Below the pieces are notes generated by a model. The model was not told the DNA's origin. It saw only the letters and a list, made by a program, of their open reading frames with translations, and ran no database searches. Shown here in pieces: positions 23,094-34,269 of a stretch of DNA of 64,000 nt. The translations under genes and the position numbers were made by a program. The stretch lies in contig NC_071668.1 of the NCBI RefSeq assembly GCF_028554725.1, forward strand, positions 40,190,501 to 40,254,500. Reading direction: 5' to 3'. Origin of the DNA: Zeugodacus cucurbitae (taxonomy: Eukaryota; Arthropoda; Insecta; Diptera; Tephritidae). Each line of letters opens with the position of its first letter. The first letter of the stretch is position 1.

Positions 23094-23394
23094 GGGCCCT
23101 ATTCTGTATCTCGATTCGAAAATGAATTTTCTCGAATTCGAATTTTTTGTATTCGGTAACTCTATTTTCGCATTTTCAATCCTTATTTCGAATAGTGAAT
23201 CCGAATTAAGAAAATTTGCAACTATGTAATTCGAATTTAATTGTCAAATGTATTCGAGTTTCGTATAAAATATTCGTTAGCTTATGAGTTGTAGAATAAA
23301 GACGGTTTGAAAAATGTAAGTATTTTAATAAGTTTTATTACATATTATACTATAGATAACTTAAAAAAAAAATAGTATTTTTAATAGGGACTCG

Positions 23395-23790
23395 GTTAGC
23401 AAAAGTCAGCACACTAAACAAAGCCAATTTGAAATAATGGTGGAGTTTATGGAATCACATCCAAATTTGGCCAAAGGCAACATAAAATGTGCGGATGCTA
23501 AACAAACAAGTAAACATGTGAAAAATTAAATGGAGATGGACCACCCACACGGGACATGCCTTCGTGGAAAAAGGTAAATTTCTGTGTGAAGAAAATTATT
23601 CTGCTATTATATTTTATTTGCATTTAAGGTTTTGGCGGATTACAAAACCCACATAAAGGCTAAAGCTAGCAAAAATAAGTTGCATATGTCGGGGTCAGGT
23701 GGTGGGCCTGCAATATTTCATTCCCTCAATTCAGTTGAATTAAGGGCATTTGACTTATTGCAGATAAATCAAGCGGTAGATGTGATAGTA
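23395..23790 (+). pseudogene. Harbinger Myb/MADF-like gene fragment
   Basis: The frames encode QFEIMVEFMESHPNLAKGN, then after an in-frame stop a weak WKK segment. After a small intron-like gap, VLADYKTHIKAKASKNKLHM, SGSGGGPAIFHSLN and ELRAFDLLQINQAV follow. This is the pattern of the DNA-binding accessory protein of PIF/Harbinger elements: an N-terminal helix-turn-helix, a GTGGGP linker and a leucine-rich helix. It is broken by a stop near 23528. Confidence 0.7.
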
Positions 23791-23835
23791 GATAGTCAAA
23801 AGTTCGGTGCGGGAACAAGTGAAGTCACACAAAGC

Positions 23836-23943
23836 TACCAATGTGAAACCATATTTTTCCATAATATTAAATTCATTTCTTATATATCTTCCCGTAATCC
23901 TTTCCTCAATAATTTCCTCGTCCTCCATCCACAATGCAACAGA
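23836..23943 (-). pseudogene. Harbinger transposase N-terminal fragment
   Basis: The minus strand starts MDSVALWMEDEEIIEERITG. The beginning resembles a motif near 10112 (MDFVILWMDSQ). It is probably the first codons of a transposase whose catalytic part was lost when the element was deleted internally. The identification is tentative. Confidence 0.35.
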
Positions 23944-23993
23944 ATCCATATTTTTCAAATAAATTTTTAACTCATTTCATTTTATTTTGAGAT

Positions 23994-24660
23994 TTCTTCT
24001 TCTTGACAGGCGTAGAAACCGCTTTCGCGGTTATAGCCTAGTCCACAACAGCGCGCCACGCATCTCTCCTTTTGGCAGTTTGGCGCCAATTGGTAATACC
24101 AAGTGAAGACAGGTCCTTCTCCACCTAGTCCTTCCATCGGAGTGGAGGTCTCCCTCTTCCTCTGCTTCCACCAGCGGGTACTGCATCGAATACTTTCAGA
24201 GCTGGAGCACTTTCATCCATTCGGACAACATGACCTAGCCAGCGTAGCCGCTGTTTTTTTTATTCGCTGGACTATGTCTATGTCGTCGAATAACACATAC
24301 AGCTCATCGTTCCATTGTCTGCGGAATAGCCGTTGCCAATTCTTAAGGGACCATAAATCTTCCGCAAAACCTTTCTCTCGCAAACTCCTAATGCCGTCTC
24401 ATCGGATGTTGACATCGTCCACGCTTCTTCACCGGATAGGACGGGAATGATGAGAGACTTGTAGAGTTTGGTTTTTGTTCGTCGAGAGAGGACTTTACTT
24501 TTCAATTGCCTACTTAGTCCATAGTAGCACCTGTTGGCAAGAGTGATTCTGCGTTGGATTTCCAGGCTGACATTGTTATTGGTGTTAATGCTGGTTCCTA
24601 GGTATACGAAATTATCTACAACTTCAAAGTTATGACTGTCAACAGTGTCGTGGGAGCCAT
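23994..24660 (-). mobile_element. LINE-A 3' fragment inside the Harbinger element
   Basis: The minus strand encodes DTVDSHNFEVVDNFVYLGTS, then LSRQLKSKVLSRRTKTKLYK and RIKKTAATLARSC-like shifted text, and ends at a (GAA)n-type tail next to TTGAGATTT. It is a 5'-truncated insertion. Confidence 0.85.
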
Positions 24661-24816
24661 TGAGATTTAACATTCGAAAATACTGACACAGGGTGGTAAA
24701 ACTTTCGCATATTTATAAACTTAATTCGATTTTTTTACAGAATGCTAAAACACATTCGAGTCGAATATTAAATTCGAATAGAATTTACTTTCGAATCGAG
24801 ATACAGAATAGGGCCC

Positions 24817-25030
24817 CTGGCGACGAAAAATGGATCACATACGACAATATCAAGCGAAAACGGTAGTGGTCGAAGGCCGGTGAATCGTCCCAAACAGTGG
24901 CCAATCCGGGTTTGACGGCCAGGAAGGTTTGGTGTGTGTGTTTGGTGGGATTGGAAGGGATTCATCCACCATGAGCTGCACCCATATGGCCAGACGCTTA
25001 ATTCTACCGTCTACTGCGAACGCATCTACT
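24817..25030 (+). mobile_element. mariner copy 2, middle part
   Basis: It resumes as GDEKWITYDNIKRKR and continues SSQTVANPGLTARKVWC to NSTVYCE-like sequence, then is cut by LINE-C. The first catalytic-aspartate region (TGDEKW) is restored across the Harbinger insertion. Confidence 0.85.
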
Positions 25031-25106
25031 TTTCGGAGATCTAACCCTGTTTGGATCGATTAATTTTTTTAGCCAGGCTGGCAGCGAGTCCAACCCAGGA
25101 CCTGAA

Positions 25107-25665
25107 GTATTTTTCTGCTGCGTATGCGCTAAAAGGCTCCATCTAAATTCCACCTCGGTTAGGTGCAACACATGCAATGGATAGAGCCATCTTAAGACCT
25201 GTTCAGGCCTTAAGACCCATAGGGAGTGGACCACACGTTATGTGGCCCCATGCTGTCAACGCAATACTGCGACTGTTGCCTCTACGGCAGTGCAACTTGC
25301 ACCTAGTTCGCGCAACGCGCCGCCACCCTCAGGGAGTGGGCAACTTAGGGCCCCTACGGCCCCCAGGAGCTCAAGTAGACAGCATCACTCCCAGTCTGAC
25401 CAATCCGACCAACGCCCCCCCAACCTTCATCCCGCTCCAATCCTCGTGCGAGGACCTCAAGGCAACTCCTGGTCCCTCGCACAGTCTGTTCCGTGTGTCA
25501 GGCCGTAATACGTCGGAACGGGACCTCAGTCAGATGCAATTCCTGCACTGGTTGGTGTCATTTTCGAACGTGTACCGGCCTGTATCGTACGTTGCCCCAT
25601 GCTGTAATAGGAGTCTGCCCCCGCAACCAACAACACCGAAGTGCGACATTTTCCTTTGGGGGTAA
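25107..25665 (+). pseudogene. LINE-C ORF1 with two cysteine-rich modules
   Basis: The first module reads CCVCAKRLHLNSTSVRCNTC with a following HLKTCSGL; the expected Trp codon is TAG. A Ser/Pro-rich linker (PSSRNAPPPSGSGQLRAP) follows. The second module reads CSVCQAVIRRNGTSVRCNSC followed by TGWCHFRTCTGL. Spacing is C-x2-C-x13-C-x2-C, then H and C, so each could bind zinc in a PHD-like fold. The two modules appear to be tandem duplicates. Frames change between 25240 and 25510, so the gene is dead. In LINEs, ORF1 proteins bind element RNA. Confidence 0.65.
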
Positions 25666-25699
25666 CACAGCTGCAACAACCTCCACCTGTACGTCACTC

Positions 25700-28610
25700 C
25701 CTCACTCCCAGAGTCACGACGGCAACACCAAGACACACCCGACTCTTACAATTCAACTGCAACGGGCTCCAGAGTAAGATCGAGGAGATAGCTGATTTTA
25801 TGAGTCGGGAAGGCATATCAATAGCTGCGGTCCAAGAAACCAAGTTAAACAGCCACTCAGATCTTGTGAGTTGTGCAGGTTTCAACGTTTTACGCAAAGA
25901 TCGCGAGCGAGATAGTGGGGGTGGCCTAGCGTTCATATTACACAACACCGTGCAATATCGTCTTATCGAAGGTGACATCGACCGCAGGGACACCATCCTA
26001 GAATGTCAGGGTATAGCTGTCCGGTCAGCCGATGTCGAGCTCGAAATTTTTTATATATACATCTCCCCAGTTACAAGTTGCCCAACAGAATATCACCCGA
26101 ATATTAGTGCGCTACTTTGTGGTGAAAACCGAATGGTACTTGGCGACTTTAACGCGCACCACGATCTTTGGCATTCTTGCCTATCAAATGATCGGAGAGG
26201 GATGGAGCTGGCAGAACAGATAAACGATTCGACATTCTGCACAATGAATGACGAAGCTCCCACCAGAATTATGAGCACCTGCAGCAGCTCGCCAGACATC
26301 ACAATTGCTAGCGGTGGTCTGATAAACAGCATAACATGGCGACCTATGCTAACTCTTGCATCAGACCATCTGCCCATAATTATCTCGATTGAAAAACCTC
26401 CTGACTTTATTTCCGCGGACAACCGCACTTTAACAAAGCTAACTGGGACGGCTTCACGGAATTCACCGAAAATGCCTACGCCGCTCTTCCCATTCCTACG
26501 GACGTAATCGTTGGCGAACGTTAATTCCGCAAGGAGACCACCGATGCTATTGCTCGATTCATACCAGTCGGAAGAATTGCTAACATGCGCCTTAATTTCC
26601 CGGCTGAAGCGGAAGTTTTAGCAAATGAGCGTGACTCCTTACGCCAGGTCGATCCCTGTGATCCCCGCATAAGGGATCTCAATTTGGAGATTCGACAACT
26701 GGTAAATAACTATAAGCGGACGAAATGGGTACAGCACTTGAAGTCCTGTAATCTTTCGACTGGTGTGCAAGCTCTGGTCCACCGTCAAATCCCTGTCAAA
26801 CCCGAGGAGACATGACGACCGGGTTGAAATTCAATTCGGTAGCCATGCCTCCTCGGACCCGGAGAGGTGCGCGAGCTATTTTAGCCGACTATTCATACTG
26901 CACCCCCCGGTTGACAGGGCTAAAAGACGGCGGGCCACTTGTTTTCACCAGTGAGGAGGTTCAGGAGGTCATCAGGAAGACCAAGTCCTCCAAAGCCAAC
27001 GGCCCTGACGGAATCAATTATTTAATGTTAAAACACCTAGGTTCAACGGGAGTAGAATTTCTCGCCAAGGTACTTAATCTGTCGCTAACCACTATTAAAA
27101 TACCCGGTATGTGGAAAATCGGAAGTGTGGTTCCACTACTGAAACCTGGGAAACCCGCCAACCTAGGGGAGTCCCATCGCCAGATAACTCTCCTTTCCCC
27201 AGTAGTGAAGACACTTGAGGCCTTACTGCTCCCGACACTCACATACCACCTGAACCTAGCTAAACATCAACATGGTTTCCGTAAAGTGCATAGTACCACC
27301 ACAGCACTTAGCTTCATAAACGCCCAGATAGTTCATGGTCTAAATCAGAAACCACCCTGTAAGAGAACCGTTCTAGTAGCGTTGAACCTGTCAAAAGCTT
27401 TTGACACGGTCAACTTAACAACGCTTCTAGAAGACGTCGAACAAACAACAGTTTCTCCGGGGCTGAAGAGATGGATTATGAACTACTTGAGCGGTCGGCA
27501 ATCATCGGTATTATTTCGAGGTAAAACATCGAAACTTAGGAAAATTAAACAAGGGGTTCCACAGGGCGGTGTTCTCTCCCCGTTACTGTTTAATTTCTAT
27601 ATGTCCAAACTTCCTCAACCACCAGAGGGAGTTTCTGTTACCTCCTACGCAGATGAATGTACGATAATGACGTCGGGCACTGGCATCGATGACATGTGTT
27701 CGAAAGTGAATAGCTACCTCCCCGAACTTTCTCGCTTCTTTTATGCGAGGAGCCTGGCACTCGCACCCACTAAATCCACGCCGACCCTTTTTACCAATTG
27801 GACGAAGGAGTACAGACTAATTCTTAACATTCATGTCAATGGCACACCAATTCCGACAGTCAATAATCCCAAAATTTTGGGAGTCACATTTGACCGTCTG
27901 CACTCCTTCACTCCGCACACAACTGCGATAGTCACTGAAGTACAGAGCCGCAACAAAATCCTCAAGTCGCTAGCCGGTAGCACTTGGGGAAAGGACAAAG
28001 AAACGTTGCTGGCCACTTACAAGGCTATCACCTTCACAGTGAGGCCATTATGCTGCCTATTAAGGAGCATAATGAACTGCTTACCAAGCAGTTTCTACTT
28101 GGGTGTTTTCGTAGAAATCACCCATGTAGTCACTTGCTGAAAGCAGAACCGCCTCCTAGGTGCATCAAGAGATCATTCTTACAACACGTCGACGAACTCA
28201 ACCCGTAACCGACCAGACTGCGGACGCAAACAGTTTTAGACACGCTCTAAACGCCATTCACAGGGGAGCTATCAACACCTTCATTGACTCCCTTCCAGTG
28301 AATGGCGTCCTTGGAACCAAACCACCACCTATAGCAGACGAAGAGCTCGAGTTGCCACGTTAAACCAGAGTGATTCTTGCGCAACTTCGATCTGGAAGTT
28401 GTAGCAGGTTAAACTCCTGCTTATCCAGACTGAACCCCGACATACAAAATAAATGTCCCGCATGCAACGAGTCCCCGCATGATTCTATCCACCTCTTTGC
28501 ATGCCCAACGAACCCTACTCATCTAACACCCCTTTCCCTTTGGTCCAACCCTGTCGAAACAGCACGTTTCCTGGGCCTCCCGTTAGATGATTTCGACGAC
28601 AACTAGATTT
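25700..28610 (+). pseudogene. LINE-C ORF2: endonuclease and reverse transcriptase
   Basis: The endonuclease part (25740-26400) has LLQFNCNGLQSKIEEIADFM, QETKLN, VLGDFNAHHDLW, SPDITIA and SDHLPI. The RT part (26940-28000) has SSKANGPDGIN, HQHGFRKVHSTTTAL, NLSKAFDTVN, KQGVPQGGVLSPLLFNFYM and the catalytic box SYADECT, where the second Asp of YADD is Glu. The C-terminus has CPACNESPHDSIHLFACP and ends LGLPLDDFDDN. Frames shift near 26515, 26815, 28060 and 28360. A deletion at 28060 removes the segment between ITFTVRP and LPIKEHNELLTK. The element cannot encode an active enzyme. Confidence 0.8.
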
Positions 28611-28694
28611 ATGCTCTTCTTTTCAGGCAGGGATAGATAACCGCTACAACAACAACAACGAATCTACCATATAGCCCGGACATAGGACATAAAC

Positions 28695-29200
28695 ATTATA
28701 TTTTAAAGGTTATCGTTGTTGCTTTGTTAAAATATTTTTGTTATTGTTCAATTGTATGTATAAGGTTGTGTCGATAGCCCAAAACAATTGTAACAAATAA
28801 GGAAAGGCTAAGTTCTGGTCCAACCGAACATTTTATACTCTTGCAATTTATTGATGTACTTTTATTAAGATAACATATAATTTGACATATATAATCGCCA
28901 TAAAGTCTAATAGAAAATCATCATATATAGTATATGAGGGCTGATGTAATTCCAGAACCAATTTCACTCATTTCGGTCCAAGAGAGTTGACACAGCTAAA
29001 AATCAGGATTACATAGTCAATTATCCCAAACTATTTAAAATTGCCTGTACTATCACCACTCACTTTGCAATTAAAAGTAGTGCAAGTTATCATCATGCTA
29101 AATCAACCCCGAGTAATCAATATCGTCGCCGAAGCCAAGATTGGATCAACTTAATTTAATGTATACCTTAACCACAAAAACGTGTGGCCGGGTCTGCTAG
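28695..29200 (+). mobile_element. Helitron copy 2 (non-autonomous)
   Basis: The 3' end has the Helitron signature: stem CCACA/TGTGG around CCACAAAAACGTGTGG, then CCGGGTCTG and CTAG at 29197-29200, followed by T. Upstream is the C-terminal helicase relic (DTAKNQDYIVNYPKLFK). An HDR fragment with the AAGTTC...GAAC hairpin lies near 28808-28830. Compared with the copy at 47854, the helicase core has been deleted between two ATTT sequences. Confidence 0.8.
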
Positions 29201-29550
29201 TATAATTTATAGAAAATATTATAATTTATAGCAATCTAAAAATTAAGCACTAATGAAGATATCGGAACAAAATTTCGCACAATTATTGCGTTTCTAGCAT
29301 GACAAGGTCCCAGATACCGAACATGAGGAACTCATGAGCGAAAAAACTTCGAATACTTGGTAAGCTCAACCAGTGTTATTAAGAAAAATTGTTATATAGT
29401 TCAAATATTAGAAATAGAATAGCAGAAACAAATTCTAAGCCAAAGAACTATGATTTGCAAATAAAGAAAAAACAGTCGATATGTAATCCTTACAAACATT
29501 TACAGTTAATAGTGTGCTAAGTGATTTTTAAAACACATAAGGTCAGGTAA
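28808..29550. repeat. Segmental duplication, copy A
   Basis: About 740 bp is nearly identical to 30756-31502. It covers part of the Helitron, its 3' end and about 345 bp of the same flank, ending AGGTCAGGTAAT. Because the flank outside the Helitron is shared, this is a duplication of DNA and not two Helitron insertions. Confidence 0.85.
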
Positions 29551-29552
29551 TC

Positions 29553-30235
29553 TTTCCACTGGTGTCCTATAATCTTTCCTCTGGTGTGCAAGCTCTGGTC
29601 AACCGTCAAATCCCTGTCAAACCCGAGGAGACATGACGACCGGGTTGAAATTCAATTCGGTAGCCATACCTCCTCGGACCCGGAGAGGTGCGCGAGCTAT
29701 TTTAGCCGACAATTCATACTGCACCCCCCGGTTGACAGGGCTAAAAGACGTGTCACCAGAAGGCTGCGCAAAATGCGAAACAACGGCGGGCCACTTGTTT
29801 TCACCAGTGTGGAGGTTCAGGAGGTCATCAGGAAGACCAAGTCCTCCAAAGCCAACGGCCCTGACGGAATCAACACCTTCATTGACTCCCTTCCAGTGAA
29901 TGGCGTCCTTGGAACAGACGAAGAGCTCGAGTTGCCACGTGAAACCAGAGTGATTCTTGCGCAACTTCGATCTGGAAGTTGTAGGAGGTTAAACTCCTAC
30001 TTATCCAGACTGAACCCCGACATACAAAATAAATGTCCCGCATGCAACGAGTCCCCGCATGATTCTATCCACCTCTTTGCATGCCCAACGAACCCTACTC
30101 ATCTAACACCCCTTTCCCTTTGGTCCAACCCTGTCGAAACAGCACGTTTCCTGGGCCTCCCGTTAGATGATTTCGACGACTACTAGATTTATGCTCTTCT
30201 TTTTAGGCAGGGATAGATAACCGCTACAACAACAA
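29553..30235 (+). mobile_element. LINE-C copy 2, RT-deleted
   Basis: This matches LINE-C at 26755-27015 and then jumps to 28270-28660, ending in the same CAACAACAACAACG tail. The junction lies at shared ATCAA (GGAATCAA / GCTATCAACACC). A second deletion of 18 bp follows GGAAC near 29913. The product frame stays open. Confidence 0.85.
29584..30186 (+). pseudogene. LINE-C fusion frame lacking the RT core
   Basis: The open frame of 200 codons fuses the pre-RT segment (LWSTVKSLSNPRRHDDRVEI to KSSKANGPDGI) to the C-terminal segment (NTFIDSLPVNGVLG, then CPACNESPHDSIHLFACP and a DDFDDY end). All RT motifs, including YADD, are gone. The frame opens with GTG, so no ATG start exists until codon MRNNGG near 29774. 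It is therefore probably a by-product of deletion and not a gene. Its lack of stops over 600 bp, where its source has several frame changes, is noteworthy. Confidence 0.5.
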
Positions 30236-30535
30236 CAACGAATCTACCTATATCCCGGACATAGCGCCAAGTGATTATCACCTGTTCCTGTCCATTGCGA
30301 ACGGCCTTGGTTGTGTAAGGTTAACTCGAAAGAGGCTTGTGAAAACTGGCTGTCCGAGTTCTTCGCAAATAAGGATATGGGCTTCTACGAGGGGGTATTA
30401 TGAAGTTGCCGTCTAAATGGAAACAAATTATCGAACGAAACGGCGCATATTTGAACTAAATCCGATAACTGTAACACTTTTTATAAAGCATTGAATAAAA
30501 AGCAAAAAAAAGGAAGGGAGATATTTGACAACCTA
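30236..30535 (+). mobile_element. mariner copy 2, 3' part
   Basis: It encodes IAPSDYHLFLSIANGLG and, in shifted frames, the C-terminus to MKLPSKW/ERNGAYLN-like text. It ends in the terminal inverted repeat GGAAGGGAGATATTTGACAA then CCTAA, followed by TA. The catalytic PDIAPSDYH block carries the last catalytic Asp of mariner. Confidence 0.85.
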
Positions 30536-30537
30536 AT

Positions 30538-30755
30538 ATAAGGAAGAAACCAAATTATGTGTGTAACTTTAAAGGACACGAAACAGAATATGGCAACTAT
30601 GAAAATCAGAACCCAAAGTTAAATAAATTTGTGGACAGGATGTCCGTCTTGATGAAACTTGATATAGACAAGTCCTTCCATACGTCAATCCGATTTGCTA
30701 CGAAGGGCACCGAAACGACTTTCCACGATCTTCGTGTACACTCTTAGCTACAGCT
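30538..30755 (+). other. Unassigned 218-bp segment
   Basis: A 62-codon frame (30559-30747) is open and not recognised. It separates the mariner end from segmental duplication copy B. Confidence 0.3.
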
Positions 30756-31502
30756 GATGATCCAACCGAACATTTTATACTCTTGCAATTTATTGATGTA
30801 ATTTTATTAAGATAACATACAATTTGACATATATAATCGCCATAAAGTCCAATAGAAAATCATCATATATAGTATATGAGGGCTGATGTAATTCCAGAAC
30901 CAATTTCACTCATTTCGGTCCAAGAGAGTTGACACAGCTAAAAACCAGGATTACATAGTCAACTATCCCAAACTATTTAAAATTGCCTGTACTATCACCA
31001 CTCACTTTGCAATTAAAAGTAGTGTGAGTTATCATCATGCTGCGTAACATAAATCAACCTCGAGTAATTAATATCGTCGCCGAAGCCAAGATTGGATCAA
31101 CTTAATTTAATGTATACCTTAACCACAAAAACGTGTGGCCGGGTCTGCTAGTATAATTTATAGAAAATATTATAATTTATAGCAATCTAAAAATTAAGCA
31201 CTAATGAAGATATCGGAACAAAATTTCGCACAATTATTGCGTTTCTAGCATGACAAGGTCCCAGATACCGAACATGAGGAACTCATGAGCGAAAAAACTT
31301 TGAACACTTGGTAAGCTCAACCAGTGTTATTAAGAAACATTTTTATATAGTTCAAATATTAGAAATAGAATAGCAGAAAAAAATTCTAAGCCAAAGAACT
31401 ATGATTTGCAAATAAAGAAAACACAGTCGATGTGAAATCCTTACAAACATTTACAGTTAATAGTGTGCTAAGTGATTTTTAAAACACTTAAGGTCAGGTA
31501 AT
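30756..31502. repeat. Segmental duplication, copy B, with Helitron 3' end at 31151
   Basis: This is the partner of 28808-29550. It contains the HDR hairpin, the helicase C-terminal relic (with VIIMLRNINQPRVI in a shifted frame) and the Helitron 3' hairpin ending CTAG at 31151, followed by T. Confidence 0.85.
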
Positions 31503-33170
31503 TTGTATTCAATTCTATCAATTAACATAATATGGGGAAACTCTTGCATGATTGCAAGAAATTTAAAAAGACTACATACACCAAAATATACCATAGGACG
31601 AGAACACCCCATAGCAGAAAACAAAATATTAGCGAAATGTATGTGTGCATTTGTATTATGACAGTAGAAACAAAGATGCAATTATTTTTTCTACGATACA
31701 TTGCATGGAAGTAAACATGGGTTTTGATGTGGCACATTTTGCAGCCATATCACATTTAATTTGCGTGTGTTTTTTTAACATGTTATTTCACGGTATATTG
31801 AATTTTTCACATATATTTTGCACTTTACATATATTTAAACTTCACTAATTTGTTTCTACATATTTATTTTCTATAAATTATATTAAAATATGCTGCAAAT
31901 AAACATTTAACTTTTTACACAATAATCTTTTTTTGTACAATAAAAACAGGTTTCATGCTGACGCATATTAAGAGCTACCATATCCCATATTTTGTAAAAG
32001 AATATAAAAAATAAAAAAAAAGGATTTTATGCTTTTTTTAAAGAGTTATATGCGAAAAAACTTATGTTTTCCCCTCTTTTTGATAATCCTCGGTGTTGGT
32101 TCGACCAGGGTTATTCTTTCGTAGCGCGACCGAAGGCCGCCAATGCCGAAAGTAGTACTACGCGAAAAAAATTGTCAATCCATCACATAACACATGTATC
32201 AATGCATAAGTGTGCGCATCGGCTGCTGTTAATAACTTAACGAAAATTTTCAGAAAAAATTCGCAGTCAAGTGATTATAAATATTTACAAAACTAACGAT
32301 GGAACCATCAAGCGCAAGTGCTTATTAATCTATTTCGCAGACTTTTCTAATAAGAAGTATCTGCAAAAGTATATTTTTTTACTATTTATATAGAGTGAAA
32401 AAAACAATTGAATTTTTCAATATAATTGGACAAAAAGTTAGTAGCTGAGATAAGATTTCAACACCATTTGATTAGAGACATTTAGGTTGCGCATCAGTGC
32501 GCTTCAGAAAATATGCTTGAATTTGTAATACGCTTCTCTTTTTAATTTATCAATAAAATTTGTGTCTGAGCTACGCCTTGTGACGCAAAAGGTGTTTTTG
32601 TTATTGTTGTTAGCTTTACTCTTGTTGTTTCTACAGTTGGAGTTTCGTTGGATTTTCACATATATCATTGTTATCATTGTTAATCTCAATAAATTTAAAT
32701 TGGAGAAACCAAATGCTCATACTAATTGTTGTAGTGTCTAGTGGGTATGAAATCAATAACAGGAAAATTCGAGTATTTGCACATAAAACAACAACACTTT
32801 GGTATTCATGGTATTTAGAATTACATTCATTCACGCATTATTTCAAGAATGCGAATGTTGCCAAAAAAGAACGTTAAAATTTTACCAGAACTGGCTGTTG
32901 ATTTAATTATACATGATTAGTGTGTATATAACGGCAGTGATGATAATGCAGATTATTATAATGAACTGAGGAGTACTTCACAATCACCAATGACAGTTTG
33001 GATAAACATGGCAACAATATTAATGAATATTAAAAGAGAGTTTTCTGCAGCCAAATTTTGGCTTGGATTTAGTATAGCATCCCATGAATAATTTTCATTA
33101 CTTGTCATAGTATAGAGGTTCTTGTATATGGGCTTTAATCCCTCCATTTTATATATTTTGATTAATTTTA
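31503..33170. other. Region without identified genes
   Basis: This is an AT-rich stretch. At 32085-32240 a block with GCGCGACCGAAGGCCGCC and ATCGGCTGCTGTTAA repeats the fold-back family of 2660-3385. Other parts are not recognised. Confidence 0.5.
32956..33147 (-). CDS. Small unassigned ORF with a membrane-like segment
   Basis: An ATG-started frame of 63 codons, MEGLKPIYKNLYTMTSNENY and onward, ends with the hydrophobic stretch LLIFINIVAMFIQTVIG and a short tail. The composition is less AT-driven than neighbouring chance frames. I do not recognise it. It could be a single exon of a host gene, a transposon exon, or chance. Confidence 0.2.
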   Translation of the reverse strand: MEGLKPIYKNLYTMTSNENYSWDAILNPSQNLAAENSLLIFINIVAMFIQTVIGDCEVLLSSL

Positions 33171-33171
33171 A

Positions 33172-33510
33172 GATATGGCAATGCTTATTTTTTCAGCCCG
33201 CAACCCTTTTTTATTTTGTGAAATAATAAAATTGAATAATAATTAAGGTGCTTTTTTAAAGCAAATTTCTAAATAAATAATATAAAATAAATATGTGGAA
33301 AGAACGTAGAGAAGTGTGAGTGTATAATAAGTGCAAAATGTAAATGAAAAATGTAATATATAGCGAAAAATTACGTATTAAAATTTGACAATTTTTAAAC
33401 TTTAAACGCGAATATCTCGAAAACTATAAGTCTCCAAAATTCTTAATCTGGAGGATCTCCTGTATACAACCATACTCACTTTATCCCCGAAATCAAGGGA
33501 TGCTATACTA
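33172..33510 (+). repeat. Unclassified repeat family, copy 1
   Basis: This shares GATATGGCAA and GAATATCTCGAAAACTATAA with 35497-35855 and 36183-36487, and ends in a TATACTAAAGTTT block. Copies 1 and 2 flank the Merlin element directly. Confidence 0.75.
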
Positions 33511-34269
33511 AAGTTTTCCCCAAATTTTCTAAAAAACTTTATTTTACTAATTTCAGTTATATTAAAAATAAAACACTGAAAAATCATAGTAATAAAGGGT
33601 CCTTGGGGTCGGCTTGACAAGAATAGCTAGAAACATGGCGGAGAAAGAAGCAAATGAACTGAACACTCGCCGTAGTCAAAACTATTTACACACATTTTTT
33701 AGCGTTGATTTAGCCTTTATCCTTGGATTTGGTTTGAGCAATAGTAGTAATTAGATTCTATTGCCTTCATAACAAAATAACTCAGCCTTAAAATATAGAA
33801 AAAAGGGTAAATAAAATGCAGAAAACAAAGGAATTATCGATTATAACAAGACTGTTTCCAAGTTTAAGACTGGGGTTTCGGCTTCGGTGTTATTTAAAAA
33901 TTTGATGAAATACTGTTTATAATGTTATTAAAAAGAAGTAGATGAAAAATCCTGGTCGAGCCAACGGGTTATTTTTTTTTAAGCGCGGGCGAAGGCCGCC
34001 AGTGCAGAAATAAGTTCTAACCCAAAAATAAATAATGTCAAAGAGGGTATACAGTCTCCTCAACACTTAATTTTCCATAACGGATTTTATTATAACTACT
34101 AACTACTACGAATCAAAGTACCGTTTCTTTTTCTGTCCGTTTTACTCTCTTTCAATTCATTGTGTTTTTGCAAGTGATCATACGTGAGTTTTTCTAAGCG
34201 AATATTCGTGAATATTGCAAAGTGGTTTCCGAGTTGTTTTATATAAATTTCTTAAAGCTATTTTTTTAA

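Larger units (their letters stand above)
23094..24816. mobile_element. PIF/Harbinger element, deletion derivative
   Basis: Inverted termini GGGCCCTATTCTGTATCTCG (left) and the complementary right end are flanked by CTG at 23091-23093 and 24817-24819. The interrupted mariner frame shows a single CTG in the uninterrupted sequence, so this is a 3-bp target duplication, as in PIF/Harbinger. It contains a Myb-like gene fragment, a transposase N-terminal fragment and an inserted LINE-A tail. Confidence 0.85.
25031..28645 (+). mobile_element. LINE-C copy 1, jockey-type non-LTR retrotransposon
   Basis: This is nearly full-length but decayed: ORF1, endonuclease, RT and a 3' tail of CAACAACAACAACG. 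It lies inside mariner copy 2. The adjoining mariner sequence reappears only at 30236, after a duplicated segment. Confidence 0.85.

Noticed and set aside
25242..25508. Ser/Pro/Gln-rich 88-codon ORF
   Set aside because: It is part of LINE-C ORF1 in one of its shifted frames, not a separate gene.
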